From positions 124,001 to 188,000 of the forward strand of contig CAJNAR010000146.1 in assembly GCA_905220665.1 (NCBI GenBank): DNA of 64,000 nucleotides, written 5' to 3'. The translations under genes were made by a program, and so were the position numbers. The notes under the pieces are model-generated. The model saw only the letters and a program-made list of their open reading frames with translations. It ran no database searches and was not told the DNA's origin. Of this stretch, positions 11,412-22,433 are shown piece after piece (positions within the stretch are counted from its first letter, which is position 1; every line of letters begins with the position of its first letter). Source of the stretch: Albugo candida (lineage: Eukaryota > Oomycota > Peronosporomycetes > Albuginales > Albuginaceae).

Positions 11412-11468
11412 AATAGCAATTCACATTCAATTCATTCACTAATTTTGTCCAGTCAAAAAATCGCATAG
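11412..11468. promoter_or_regulatory. Compact bidirectional promoter with oomycete Inr/FPR-like element
   Basis: Only 57 bases separate the FolD start (minus) and the DCTN6 start (plus). The string TCATTCACTAATTTT at about 11432-11446 resembles the oomycete core promoter, an initiator of TCAYTYY type followed by a CAWTTT-type flanking element. The match is by eye and imperfect. Its orientation favours the plus-strand gene. Confidence 0.45.
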
Positions 11469-12038
11469 ATGCAGGCTGAGTGTATCACAATTGCTGGTTC
11501 CGCTTTGGTTTGCGCGCAAGCGAAGCTCGATGGTAATGTACAGATAGACGAAGGATGTGTCCTTCATCCAGGATCTATCATCACGGGTTGTGTCTCACTT
11601 GGGAAGCATAATATTGTTGAAGACTATGTGAAAATCGGATCAGAATCAGATTTGACTCAGACACACTCGATCACGATCGGCGACGAAAATTTATTTGAAT
11701 GCGGTTGTGCAATCGGCTCTATACAAATCGGCAACAGAAACCTGTTTGAGTCAAAAGCGGTAGCAAAAAAAGGATCTACCATTGGAAGTAATTGTATCAT
11801 TGGACAATGCGTCGTGATTGAGGAGGGAGAAAGAATTGAGGATGGAACGATCATTACCTGTGCAACCGATGATAACAATCAGCTACAACGAATTTTCCGC
11901 AAGATGCAGCCGTCCTTGTTAATAGCACATCAGAAGACGATCCAGAGATACGCGAATGCATTAAGGAATAGTAATGGGCCAAGTGCGTTAACGCGACACC
12001 ACCGGATGAGAGCAATTTCGAGCATCTCTATTACATAG
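11469..12038 (+). CDS. DCTN6: Dynactin subunit 6 (p27) homologue
   Basis: A single exon of 189 residues with the imperfect hexapeptide repeats of a left-handed beta-helix (I-G-x-x-N/C-x-I pattern: IGDENLFECGCAIGS, IGNRNLFESKA, IGSNCIIGQCVVI). Order and spacing match DCTN6/p27, including GNxNLxE and the ESKA motif. p27 sits with p25 at the pointed end of dynactin and helps dynein cargo attachment. The C-terminal 40 residues are a helix plus a basic tail. The start is the first ATG after the divergent FolD gene. Confidence 0.88.
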   Translation: MQAECITIAGSALVCAQAKLDGNVQIDEGCVLHPGSIITGCVSLGKHNIVEDYVKIGSESDLTQTHSITIGDENLFECGCAIGSIQIGNRNLFESKAVAKKGSTIGSNCIIGQCVVIEEGERIEDGTIITCATDDNNQLQRIFRKMQPSLLIAHQKTIQRYANALRNSNGPSALTRHHRMRAISSISIT

Positions 12039-12334
12039 TCAAGTTTTGTGAGTGTGCGTTTCTGCTTCCAGTGTATAAGGATTTCTTCTCCTTCTCCCCA
12101 TCTCTTAGTGTCCAAATGCTCGAATGAAATGCATAAGAGGCTTTATCAAAGAAAGCAACAGGACATTTTGCACATTTAAAATCGACTCATGTAACGCAAT
12201 GCTATTATGCCCGGCTGTACGGTCCACTACTAGTATTTTATATGCACAAAATTCATAGAGTACACTGATCCTGAAACGTCTTTTTGTATTGCTTACTTCC
12301 TAATAGCGCTCAAAACCGCGACGTAAACATCAAT

Positions 12335-13887
12335 TCAAATAATTTTGTGTTTCTTTCCGCACTCAATAAACGCACGCACGGCTTTGTCAATATCTTCCAA
12401 TGAATGTGCTGCGGATAATTGCACTCGAATACGTGCTTGGCCCTTTGGAACCACCTATGTAATCGACACGCGTCATGATCACTTCTTTTCGTGAATGCAT
12501 GCAGAAATCACGCTACCGGGTAGCTGAATCCAATTACATATATGCCTCTTGTCAACATATCGTCGGCCAATTGTGAAGCAAGGCGTGCATCACCTACCAT
12601 GACAGCCACAATTGGGTGATCCCTAGTCCGAGATGTTAAATACTCAATAGAGTTGATCGAGAAAGCTTGAGGTCTTAAACTGCACAATACCTGGATCCTT
12701 TCAATGTGAACCCGGCTTCGGTCATTTGATCACGGAAACGATGAGTGTTTTGACGTATTGTATCGACAAACTCTGAGGTTTCTTGTAGCAGTTTGAATAC
12801 ATGAAGAGACGCTCCAACAACAGGAGGACTAAGAGAGTTTGAAAACAAATATGGTCGTGATCGCTGGCGCAGTATTTCTATAATTTCCTTAGGACCGGTA
12901 GTATAACCTCCAGTGGCGCCACCCAAGGCTTTTCCAAGAGTTGAGTTGATAATCTAGCAAAATTTATCTAGCAAAATATAAACGAGCGTATGGCCATTTG
13001 TCCGTACCTGAATGCGACCACGAACACCACAATATTCATCACTTCCACGGCCAGTTGCTCCAAACAAGCCAGTCGCGTGGCACTCATCGATAAAGACTTG
13101 AGCATCATATCTAAATAATGCAGATATCGGTGAGACCTCAAGGTCTAGTAATTCGAATTCTTTGACTACCTGTCAGCCAAATCACAAATATCCTTTAACG
13201 GCGCAACGTCTCCGTCCATACTAAAGACACCATCTGTAGCAATCATTCGTGTTCTGCAGTGCTGCGTCTCTTTCAGTTTACTTTCCAGATCTTTCATATC
13301 CATATGCTTATAACGATGTCGCTCCGCTTTGCACAAGCGTATTCCATCGATAATCGAGGCATGATTGAGTTCATCGGTCAAGATTGCATCTTGTTTCCCC
13401 AGGATTGCTTCAAAGAAACCCGCATTTGCATCAAAACAAGACGGGTATAATATCGTATCTTCAGTATGATGGAACTGAGAAATAACTTGCTCCAATTCTT
13501 TATGGATATCCTAGAACAATCAGTGCAGCATACGTATCACTTGGCGAAGTAGAAGCGCGGTCACCAAACCTGAGTTCCACATATAAACCGAACCGAGCTT
13601 AATCCAAACCCGCGGGTTATCAGTGACTCCTTAGCAGCATCGACAACTGAGGGATGGTTACTGAGTCCAAGATAATTATTGGCGCAAAAATTAAGAACTT
13701 GTTGATTTTTTACGGTAATGTTTGGACCTTGCGAGGAGCGAATCACTCGTTCCTGCTTGTATGTACCAGCATCCTTGATATCGGCTAGTTCTTGTCGCAA
13801 ACGGTCGAGCAAAGAATTATGTTTTGTTGATGTTTGGACGTGTCGCGTGGCTTCGCGTACTCTTACGAATCGATTAGAAAAAAACAT
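12335..13887 (-). CDS. kbl: Glycine C-acetyltransferase (2-amino-3-ketobutyrate CoA ligase), mitochondrial
   Basis: Six exons with exact frame continuity: 13887-13570, 13510-13170, 13110-13008, 12953-12691, 12622-12517 and 12454-12335. Together they give 416 residues. This is a PLP alpha-oxoamine synthase fold: [14 protein letters not shown] near the N-terminus, [32 protein letters not shown] (the Asp/His that bind PLP), TLGKALGG (Schiff-base lysine), and a C-terminal [11 protein letters not shown]. The first 25-30 residues are basic and hydroxylated ([17 protein letters not shown]), a likely mitochondrial presequence. The enzyme cleaves 2-amino-3-oxobutyrate from threonine into glycine and acetyl-CoA, which feeds the folate pool used by the neighbouring FolD. 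Confidence 0.95.
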
Positions 13888-13955
13888 CCCAAGAAAATAG
13901 GAGTAGTCAGTAATTCTCAAAGAATAAAAGAGTAAAAACAGGGCAGTAGCTAATA

Positions 13956-14330
13956 TTAATTATACAGGGACTCGTGGCCGTCGTAGAGCGGAATAGATAT
14001 GCATCGATATCCTAACAAGATGAAGCGCTGTGCAGCTCTGCCATTCGAATAACCGGTCGGTGAACCGGACCAATATGACTTTGTTGAATCAAGGGACCCA
14101 TTAATGTACCATCGTATACCTGCAGTAGCAAATGCATCATACATGCAGTTTGCGACAATTCGCTCTAAATAGATGCTTTCGGATTCTGAAGTCATTGTAC
14201 GATTCATATACGTTGCATCACAAAAGCATTCTATTAAGACAGGATCCATTTTCATCATTTCGAAGCAAATAGCCACAATAATCATGACAAAAGAAACACG
14301 GTAGGATACCACATTACGCGAAAACGACAT
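13956..14330 (-). CDS. Small putative secreted protein
   Basis: A 124-residue frame from a true ATG at 14330 (minus). Residues 1-24 look like a signal peptide or membrane anchor (SFVMIIVAICFEMM). The remainder has several cysteines, two N-glycosylation sequons (NRT, NGS) and no repeat. It lies 68 bases upstream of the glycine acetyltransferase start, on the same strand. No RXLR or LFLAK motif is visible, so it is not a classical effector. It could be a chance frame, and expression data would be needed to confirm a gene. Confidence 0.4.
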   Translation of the reverse strand: MSFSRNVVSYRVSFVMIIVAICFEMMKMDPVLIECFCDATYMNRTMTSESESIYLERIVANCMYDAFATAGIRWYINGSLDSTKSYWSGSPTGYSNGRAAQRFILLGYRCISIPLYDGHESLYN

Positions 14331-15694
14331 CTGATGCTTGTAAAATCAAGTTCAAAAATCGCAAACACACATAACTGAAAAGTAACAGAGAAGTGGCACA
14401 TTCAAGATCGCGCCGCGTATTCATCACCTAAATTTGGTCTATCAGTAATTGATGTGTCCTACATAACCTAGGCTCGGAATCAAGCGGAGCCGTACACCAA
14501 GGGGTAATGCTAGTAGGAACTGATCCTGCGGTCAAACGGGCACCAATCAAACCGTGTGGAGTACACTCAGAAGATGGTCACATAAAATAATTGCCAAATT
14601 CACCTTACTCATCTGCATCAACATCATGGGCACATTTCGCGATTGCTTACAACGCGCATCATCTGAATCTGCGTGAATTATTCGGATCAACACTGCACAT
14701 CAATCACCACACGCATTGAAAAGTGGCGTTGTATGCACATCGATCGTGGATGGCTTCTTTGACGAGCACACATGACAATACATTTTATCGATGCGGTATT
14801 GAAAATGAAGGTGACTCTTACAAATGCTACATCCAAGCTTGTCGGCTTTTTGGAGTCACTATGGCTTTCATGATGACCGTCCTTGTCGAATCTTGCTCGA
14901 AGTAAACCTTACAGATGGCGATTTAGTGGACTTTAGTACTTGGTGGCTGTTTTGCGGCCTGCATATCTACATTATGGATGTGGCTTAGAATGAATGTCAA
15001 CGCATTGCTGCGACTGTTACACAAAGACTGGCCTTTGAGAGCGCAAGTCGACCCCAGGCTGATTGTATATTTCTGTGGCCTTTGAAATTGACTCGATTAA
15101 AGCTTCACCTCACGCTTCTGGGCAATTTGTCGGGAATTAGAGATACGACACCCGTATCGAGAGTATTTGCAGATATGAGGAAGGTGTTTCAATACCAAGT
15201 ACGAAGCCAGTTTTGGGGTTGCTTTGACCTGCTGCGCTGACTTCGCAGCGTACGCGAAGATGATACCATCATTGGATTATCAATATATCTACTATTCTTT
15301 GGATGTTGCAATACACTTTTTCTTCTTCTTGAGGCTCGACACAGGCGGATGGCCTGAGACAAAATGCTCGACAACCTGACGGTCCACGGAATTAGAAGGA
15401 CAGAGCGTAGCATCTTCCTCATCTGACTAATTAGTATACTTTCAGCGGGAAACATTCGATTCATTATGTCAATGCCATGCAGCTCAAACGTCAGGAAGGA
15501 AGACTGATAAAGGCCGTCGAAAAGTTTTTAGAACTATTTTCTTCTTTGACGTGGGGTCAGCAACGTTTGGCACATCAAGTGAAGATATTGTTACGGTTCA
15601 ATTAGACCTCATTGTGTCGTGGCATTTGTGGATAGACTTGGTCAACAAAAGCAATGGTAAGTAAAATCACAAGACATTATTTGTAGGAAAGTCA
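14331..15694. pseudogene. Probable decayed coding sequence
   Basis: There is no intact gene, but protein-like fragments recur on the plus strand in changing frames. KVTLTNATSKLVGFLES lies near 14810-14860. A stretch near 14905-14985 reads LEVNLTDGDLVDFSTWWL, and another near 15100-15230 reads LHLTLLGNLSGIRDT and FADMRKVFQYQV. The last, at about 15468-15605, reads MQLKRQEGRLIKAVEKFLEL before a TAG. The stops and frame changes between them do not resolve into GT-AG introns. The family is not recognised. Confidence 0.35.
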
Positions 15695-16894
15695 TTAAGG
15701 TTCTAATCCCATTGCTTTGTGGCTGTACACCCATTTCCCTCTTGCTTCATTCACGCGTTGCACGAGTACTCTGCTTTTGGTCTCTTCTTTCGTTGCCAAT
15801 GCTAGCAAGTCCTTACTCAACTTGTCACCGTTCTGTATAATCAACGCGTAACCATCATTCTTTAACGCGACTTTCATCATTGCGGCATCACTATCTGTAT
15901 CGCCTGCAGCAAAGAGAACCTTGTCGAAGTTATCGGATTTACCCATGCCTGTTACGACAGTCTTAACCTTCTGTTCACCATCATTAGATGTACCTTCTCC
16001 AATTATGATTTTCTCAGAGCCAACAACAACAGTACCATACGCATTTTCCACGGCAATAGGAGGCTTGAGAGTCTTAACAGCTCTTTTCACAAAGTCTTCT
16101 TGAGAAGCGCTTGACAGGTACGGAGTCGCATGTACTTCTTTCAAAGCGTTGATGAGCAAAAATTGCTCATCATAGACTTTTATTATGCTGCGGATCTCAC
16201 CCTTCTCTCCAGGATTTTTACCCTGGTAAACGTCTTTATTTTTTGTCAAAGTATGACCGTCAAAGGCTTCATCATTGCTATGTCCGTGTTCGCTTGAATA
16301 CCTGAGAACGTCCTTTTCAAGCTTTCCAATGTCTTTGTCCCCCAACTTCGTACGAAGTCTCGCTGCTAAGGTTGTCTTTAGAAAACTGCAGGCTGGTACG
16401 GGTCGTATAGCGTAATAAGCATCCTTGCTCCATCGAGCGACTTCGTATTTCAAATTCTCAACTGAGAACAGTTCATTCTTTGCGTGGATTGATGCCTCGG
16501 TACGAATTCTCTCGAGGACTTCTATCATGCCGGAATATTCTTTTAATCGGTCTTGACATGTCTTGTCAGCTTTGGAAAAAGCAAAAATCTCGTCAACTTC
16601 GCCCCAAGTGAATCCGAATGTATTCCTTCTTATTTGGGCTGCCATAAAAGTGATTTCATACGCTGCGTTTGTAACAGTGTGATCCAAATCGAATAGTAAA
16701 ATAGGGTTTTTTTTTTGTACACTTTCAATCTTTTTGAATACCGCGTGAAAGAATATCTCAGATTTTTTGATAGCATTGGATTCTTCAGGTGAGACGTGTT
16801 CATGACTATTGATCGCTGTTATAAACTCTTCTCTCTTTGGAAACTCCGAACAAACAATCGGTAGTATCGCGATGAGTAGAAACTTGTTAACCAT
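15695..16894 (-). CDS. Secreted HAD-superfamily phosphatase-like protein
   Basis: A single exon of 399 residues. The first real ATG is at 16894, and it starts a clean signal peptide (FLLIAILPIVCS). HAD motif I is FDLDHT (DxDxT) about 65 residues in. Motif II is probably YLSSAS with its serine. Lysines near VKRAVK could serve as motif III. Motif IV is AAGDTDSDAAMM (GDxxxD). All acidic residues needed for Mg2+ binding are therefore present. The cap insertion between motifs I and II is long (about 200 residues) and charged. There is no transmembrane segment or ER retention signal, so export is likely. The substrate is unknown. Intron-free structure contrasts with most neighbours. Confidence 0.8.
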   Translation of the reverse strand: MVNKFLLIAILPIVCSEFPKREEFITAINSHEHVSPEESNAIKKSEIFFHAVFKKIESVQKKNPILLFDLDHTVTNAAYEITFMAAQIRRNTFGFTWGEVDEIFAFSKADKTCQDRLKEYSGMIEVLERIRTEASIHAKNELFSVENLKYEVARWSKDAYYAIRPVPACSFLKTTLAARLRTKLGDKDIGKLEKDVLRYSSEHGHSNDEAFDGHTLTKNKDVYQGKNPGEKGEIRSIIKVYDEQFLLINALKEVHATPYLSSASQEDFVKRAVKTLKPPIAVENAYGTVVVGSEKIIIGEGTSNDGEQKVKTVVTGMGKSDNFDKVLFAAGDTDSDAAMMKVALKNDGYALIIQNGDKLSKDLLALATKEETKSRVLVQRVNEARGKWVYSHKAMGLEP

Positions 16895-19800
16895 GATGCC
16901 CAACTGGAAATGAATGAAAAGTGGAGATCTTCATCAGACCAAAGTGCGAGAGGGATGACATTTTATCATTTCCAAGAAGAAATAAATCCAGAATCCCAAA
17001 GTTGCACGTATTTTATACAGAAACCCGTCTATCTCGTTTATGGACAACTACGACAAAAATAACGTCATATTTGTATGAGACCCACCACGTTCACAGTATG
17101 CCCGGTATTCTGGTAAAGATGAACGAATTAGGGCTCAGCTGGGAAATTTTTGAAGAGTTGCCTCAAGTAAAACTAATGTTTGCTTGATATGAATTGATCT
17201 ATTCAAAATCTCAAAAATCGCTTATTTGAGAAAAAAAATATAGAAGGGCCCATCTGTTGCGTTATTGGTCACAATGAAGAAATGTTCACCTAAGAAAAAA
17301 ATGTCTTGAAAATACTTTACATATATTACGTAAGTGTGAATTCGAGAACATTCGAAAATGAATGCTGTGTGGTAGGTCATGCTTACGACAGAGTTCGATG
17401 GGAGTCTGAACAATTATTGGGTTCTAAATCACAAAATGTGTGCTGGACATGCAGTAATGGGCAAAATTATACATCTTTTCTGTTAAAAAAAGGATCACTG
17501 GGGTCCCGTACGCAAGGGACCCATCTGTGGTGATGGCAAGGATATACAACGTATACAAGCCGAATTTGCGCTTGATGTACACAAAATCCAGACTGGTTAT
17601 GGTCTGTCAAGTATCGCTCCTTAACAATCTCAAAGGTATCTTAACCATGAGCTCATCTAGAAAATCTTTAGCACGGCCAGCCTCATCTACAGGTAGATAG
17701 AATCGTCTGCCATCGTTGACGTGCATGCTTCGAGCTGGTGATGCCACGCTGAATTAGAGTACCTCCCACATTAGCGTATTTAGTACTTAAACTATCACCA
17801 GCCTGATGATTGGAGAGGCAGAATGTCGGCTTTGTTGACTCAACCCTGAAAAATTCGTCTCATCAAGATCGCTCCGAACTGGTGTTACAGATCTTCGCCC
17901 ATATTTTCTAGTACTTTTACTACTTATGAACGAACAAGCTGCGCGCTCATACACCTCCGTTGGTGAGGAGAAGTAGAGGTTCAGCATTCTTCTAGCATAC
18001 AAAGAACTAAACGCTTGAAACTCAATGCATTCTTATGCTCATATATACTATCACTTGCGTACCATGACTTATCTGAAATCTAATGTCTTTTGAAAATGAA
18101 GAGTACCTCACGTTGTCTGACAGTAGTGCCGTAGGTGACGCGTACAGATTTTGTAAACAATCACAACACAAACTCGCTAATGCATACCATAACATTGTTT
18201 TCAAGCACCATAGTCGGTAAGCTGCAGAACAGTCTTATCGAAGCAGTAATATTTTCTAGAACCAAACCAGCTGTTTGACTGCACTTGACGAGTACCTTGG
18301 GGTGAACGGATTTGAGACAAAACTTTCGGTATTCACGCAGCGACTGCTAGTCATTTTATCAAAAGCCGATATGCCGGTACTATCACTCTCTGCGGAGTGT
18401 CAGCTATAGTGAACACATTAAATTGGTATTTCGAGTCTGCGATACGGTCTCTATCGTAGATGATGACGTTGATTGCGATTATCGACAAGTCTCTTCTCTG
18501 ATCCTACTTTCTAATGTATCGACATAGTTGCGTGTGTCCGCTTTTGTTGCAAGCTTCACTATTGATAAGAAGTTCACTATCATGATACGGTGGGATACAC
18601 GCTGTTTCTATTCATCATAGCAAACCTGCGTTTCATGCTCATACCTTTCCGTCGCACTGTTTCATACTGCCATTATCCCCGTTTAGTGTAGCTACACATC
18701 AATCGCTCACCCTACGCTTCGCCCTTCAGCTGGCTGTGGACCTCCTAATTAGCTACGAAGATCTCGGTGTGACCTTCATCAAGATTTTGATCGTCTGTTA
18801 GATGTAAGTGTAGATCAAGCGTAAAGGGCCATGCCATTTTAATTCTATGAAACTGCGTACATTCCTGCATAGTCCATCTGATAGATACGAAGCACAGCGC
18901 ACGAGGAATACAGCTTAACATCACTGGATAGAGAAGACGCAGGGCTTACAGCGTAATGAAATACCAGCTTTGTCTCTGTCATGGTATAGATAGTTCATAC
19001 GCGTCAATAATAGTCTTCTTGTCAGAGTCTTTGTTACTTGCTGGAAATCATTCACACATAAACCATCTTTTGACGCCGCCCAGATGCAACGCTATCCAGC
19101 CAATTCCGTATGCACCATACGAGCATCCAGTCATTTCATCACAAGACGTCCGCTTTTTTCGAGCCTCAAAAATAAATAAAGGCTTATGCAAGACTCAAGG
19201 AACGATACATATGTTGGAATTTAATGAAAAATGCTATCATACTCATTCAAGCCACAGAAGTCAGCGCATCAGAGCAAACCGATCTCCTTATTGTCTTCAT
19301 ACTTCGTGGAGGAAAACCTTCCTTCTATGTGCGAATGCTCTTGATCTTCAGTTCTTCTCACCAATTGTATGGATAAACTGCTCTTAAGCATGAGACTACA
19401 GCATGCAATTGACTCACTTCCAGATGCGAAAGAATACCAAATCAGCCTGAGGTCGACTGGCGGCATTCAGAGGCAAGGCTTGCATTAATCCTTTTGGGCA
19501 CGATGACTTCCGTTCTTGAGCCAAATCCATGACGCAAATGCACGAGCCGCAACACATGCACCGATAACCCAAGTCTACTCGATTCGTCAAGGAAGGTCGT
19601 CATGAAGTTCATACTACTGTTATAAGATGGTAAGAAATGCAACTTCTCGAGCAATAGTCACATGTTGGATGCAACTTTTGAATGCGTCTTCAATCTCCTT
19701 AGGTATCTTGTCGCTAATTTGTCAGAATGCACGAGATGTTTCATGCAATAGGCGAAGGAGTTGATGCAACCTCGTGAGCTGCTTGTCGCTCGACTTTCTG

Positions 19801-21311
19801 GGTTTAAGAATTGAAAAGATCAACACATGAAGAGGCACTATTGCTCGAAACGATTGATCAAGTTGTCAGCGCACTTGTGCCACTTGTCAAAGCCAGGCAC
19901 CGAGCCATTTAAATTGTGTGGGATATTACCACGTGACAAATATACCGATAAGGCCTCTCCATCTTCACACTATGTGATTTGCAATCGGAACCTTCGAATG
20001 AGCACAAGTTCAAGCATTCGCGATTACTTATCTCGAGGTTATGGCAGGTAATGACGCATTCGGCCTCTTTAACCTCTACTTAAAAAAATACCCAAATGGT
20101 GCTTATGAGTCAAAGCCTGAGCAAGACACGTGCATATACATTGCTGAGAATGATCTGTATATCGCACAATGTATATCTCCATTACATGCCCTCATACTTG
20201 CGCAGCAATGAATTACAAAGCATTCACAAACAACTCCTTTGATCATTCGGCTCTATCGGGGATTGCCGAGGTACCTTGTTGATGAAATGGAAGATGGTGT
20301 CGAAGTACACTTACACAAATCGTATTCGATTTTCTCGTATCATAATACTTGGTTCCCGCGCGCTTGTTTGACAAATGAGTCAGAGCTTGTGCTTTCCAGT
20401 GACGCTACATAGCGTTTACGGCTTGATACGGCTGGACGTGGGTTCGCAACATAAGCTAAACTTTCTTGTTTATGAATGCGCGGTTCGCTTTCGTTTTGTG
20501 CATAGTCTAGTGTCAGGATTTGTGTTGCCAAAAAAGAACGAGGCAGTTGACCACACAAAGCAGGTGCGCTAGACGACCGACAATGAGAAAAAGAGGACAG
20601 TGGAAATGACGTTTGTCCGGCGGCATGGAAAAAATGTCGACATCCGTTTCGCGTTAGAATGACCAAACTATGCACTAATTGAAGAGGATAAATCCACAAT
20701 GCAAGATATTACATGTCTACTGAAATACGTCTCATTTCAAGCTTCCGATCCAGCATAGCTCCATTGAAAAGACTTATAGGTAGAATCTTTTTGGAGCTTG
20801 CACGCAACGTCTACTATCAAAGTTTTTCATAGCTCATCATTCAGCTAAATTATGCATTCTGAGCCGGGGTAGATGCCTTCTTTCCCGTCTAGCTTGCATT
20901 GGCTTCGGCAATAATGTCTTCTAAAGCTGGTCGGCGCTAATTTGTAACTTACTGAGTGTCAATTACCTTTTCGTGTACACGAGCTTCACTATCATCTCTT
21001 TTCGGCTTGTTGGGTATCATCACACCGATCTCATTGACGCTTGATCCTCAACATGTTGGACAGCTGAAAACTCGATTTGAGTTATCCAGATGACACCATT
21101 TAAGGATTTACCGACCCACTTCATCATCTCGGTATTTTTAAATGTTTCGCTCAATGCTGCATGTCAAAAATCGCCAGATCTTCGAGCACAAGATGGGAGA
21201 GTACCCAGCATAAAAGGCTCTCGATGCTATATTCAAGGTCCAATTAAAAAGCCCGAAATCACTGCGATTGTGCAAAGGGATTTACTCTATTGTGTTAGTA
21301 GGCAAAGCTCT
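16895..21311. other. Gene-poor 4.4-kb stretch
   Basis: No gene is supported here. The longest frames (143 codons at 18956-19387, 119 codons at 20340-20699 minus, 88 codons at 16921-17187) lack recognisable motifs. Their composition is irregular and there is no convincing neighbouring exon. On the minus strand between about 17400 and 17740 short protein-like pieces occur (FVYIKRKFGLYTLYILAITT, then GDGRRFYLPVDEAGRAKD-type text in another frame). They could be an old transposase remnant, but I cannot name it. No tRNA, satellite or LTR pair was seen. Confidence 0.4.
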
Positions 21312-22433
21312 TCACACATCGGACACCACATCTTGAGCAATCGTCGCCTCACGGTTCACTTTCGAATCAGCAGACTGATACTGAGTAGCTTCATTGATAG
21401 ACATTGTCTCCAACTTGTTGAATAAACGGATTGATTTGATCAAAATATTTGATGATGCCGAAATGATTCCTTCCAAAGTACTTGAAGCAGCTTCAGCTAC
21501 AGGGGAATCCAACTGATGTACTTCCACTCGCACGACATCTTTCAGCTTTTCCACCTACACGCCTTCTGTAATCACTTGAGACTTGATAATGTTTGTGACC
21601 TTACCGCGTCCTGGATGTCCTTAATACGCTCCAATAGAACACTGTACTCACAGATCTTTCCTTCACATGCTTTTTCAAGTGTCTCCTCTTTATTACTGAA
21701 ATACAATGCACCAGGAGCCAGAATCCCAGCAGGAGCATCAAATTCTTGAATAGTTGCCATTCGCAGGCTAACTCGATAGCGGCACATATCTATGGCTCGA
21801 AAATCCATCAATTGCATTGGTACTTGTTTATCGGTGAGCAGTATTTTTAGCTCCAATTGCATCGCAAGTGCCTCAGCGTCGTGTTCGGGACATTGACTCC
21901 CGTCATCAAAAACCATGGATTTATATCGCAAGTAAAGTGGCTCGATGGACCATCCTCGATAGATCCTGTGAAAATATATGAGAAGATCTCACCACATCTT
22001 ATAGTCTTTGCGAACCCCAGTGTATAGCTGTGAAGTATAGTGCGATGATCTTTGTCGAACACCTGCAATATGGCTTTCTCATACGGGCAAACGGTCAATT
22101 TTGCACTACAAATTTGTATGACAAACGCGTTTTTTTTCGCAGTCGATTGTACTCTTACTTTTGTGCTTTCCAGAAAGTGTCGAGACGAAGGCACTCGGGA
22201 AAATTTGTAGAAAACGGTCCTAACCAACAAAACGTCGCATGATAAAGGAGTGTCGGGTAAAACGTAATTTACCGACCTAGAGGGGAATTTGGAGCGCGAA
22301 AGTGATCGACTGGTTTTACCACACCCGTGTGCGGGATAATACGAATTGGTACTCGTATAGCACACGTATACAAAGAAGAATAAACGATCAGTAGAGCTAA
22401 ATTTCGATGCCGTACGTTTCTAGCAGTATTCAT
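21312..22433 (-). CDS. MRH-domain secretory-pathway lectin, GNPTG-like
   Basis: Five exons assembled with exact phases: 22433-22277, 22219-22159, 22105-22016, 21965-21605 and 21554-21312, total 303 residues. A signal peptide is present (LALLIVYSSLYTCA). The core matches a mannose-6-phosphate-receptor-homology domain: TVCPYEKAILQ, then YTLGIYRGW spanning an intron, DDGSQC, and CRYRVSL. The order, spacing and total length resemble the gamma subunit of GlcNAc-1-phosphotransferase (305 residues in human), including a helical C-terminal tail. At least one canonical MRH cysteine (after the Arg strand) appears replaced (LELKILL). Glucosidase II beta or OS-9 type relatives are the alternative. Expected site: ER/Golgi lumen, glycan recognition. 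Confidence 0.7.

Noticed and set aside
18956..19387. 143-codon plus-strand frame in the gene desert
   Set aside because: Composition is irregular, there is no domain, no signal peptide and no partner exon. It is likely chance.
20340..20699. 119-codon minus-strand frame
   Set aside because: No motif or homologue-like text, and its codon use differs from supported genes.
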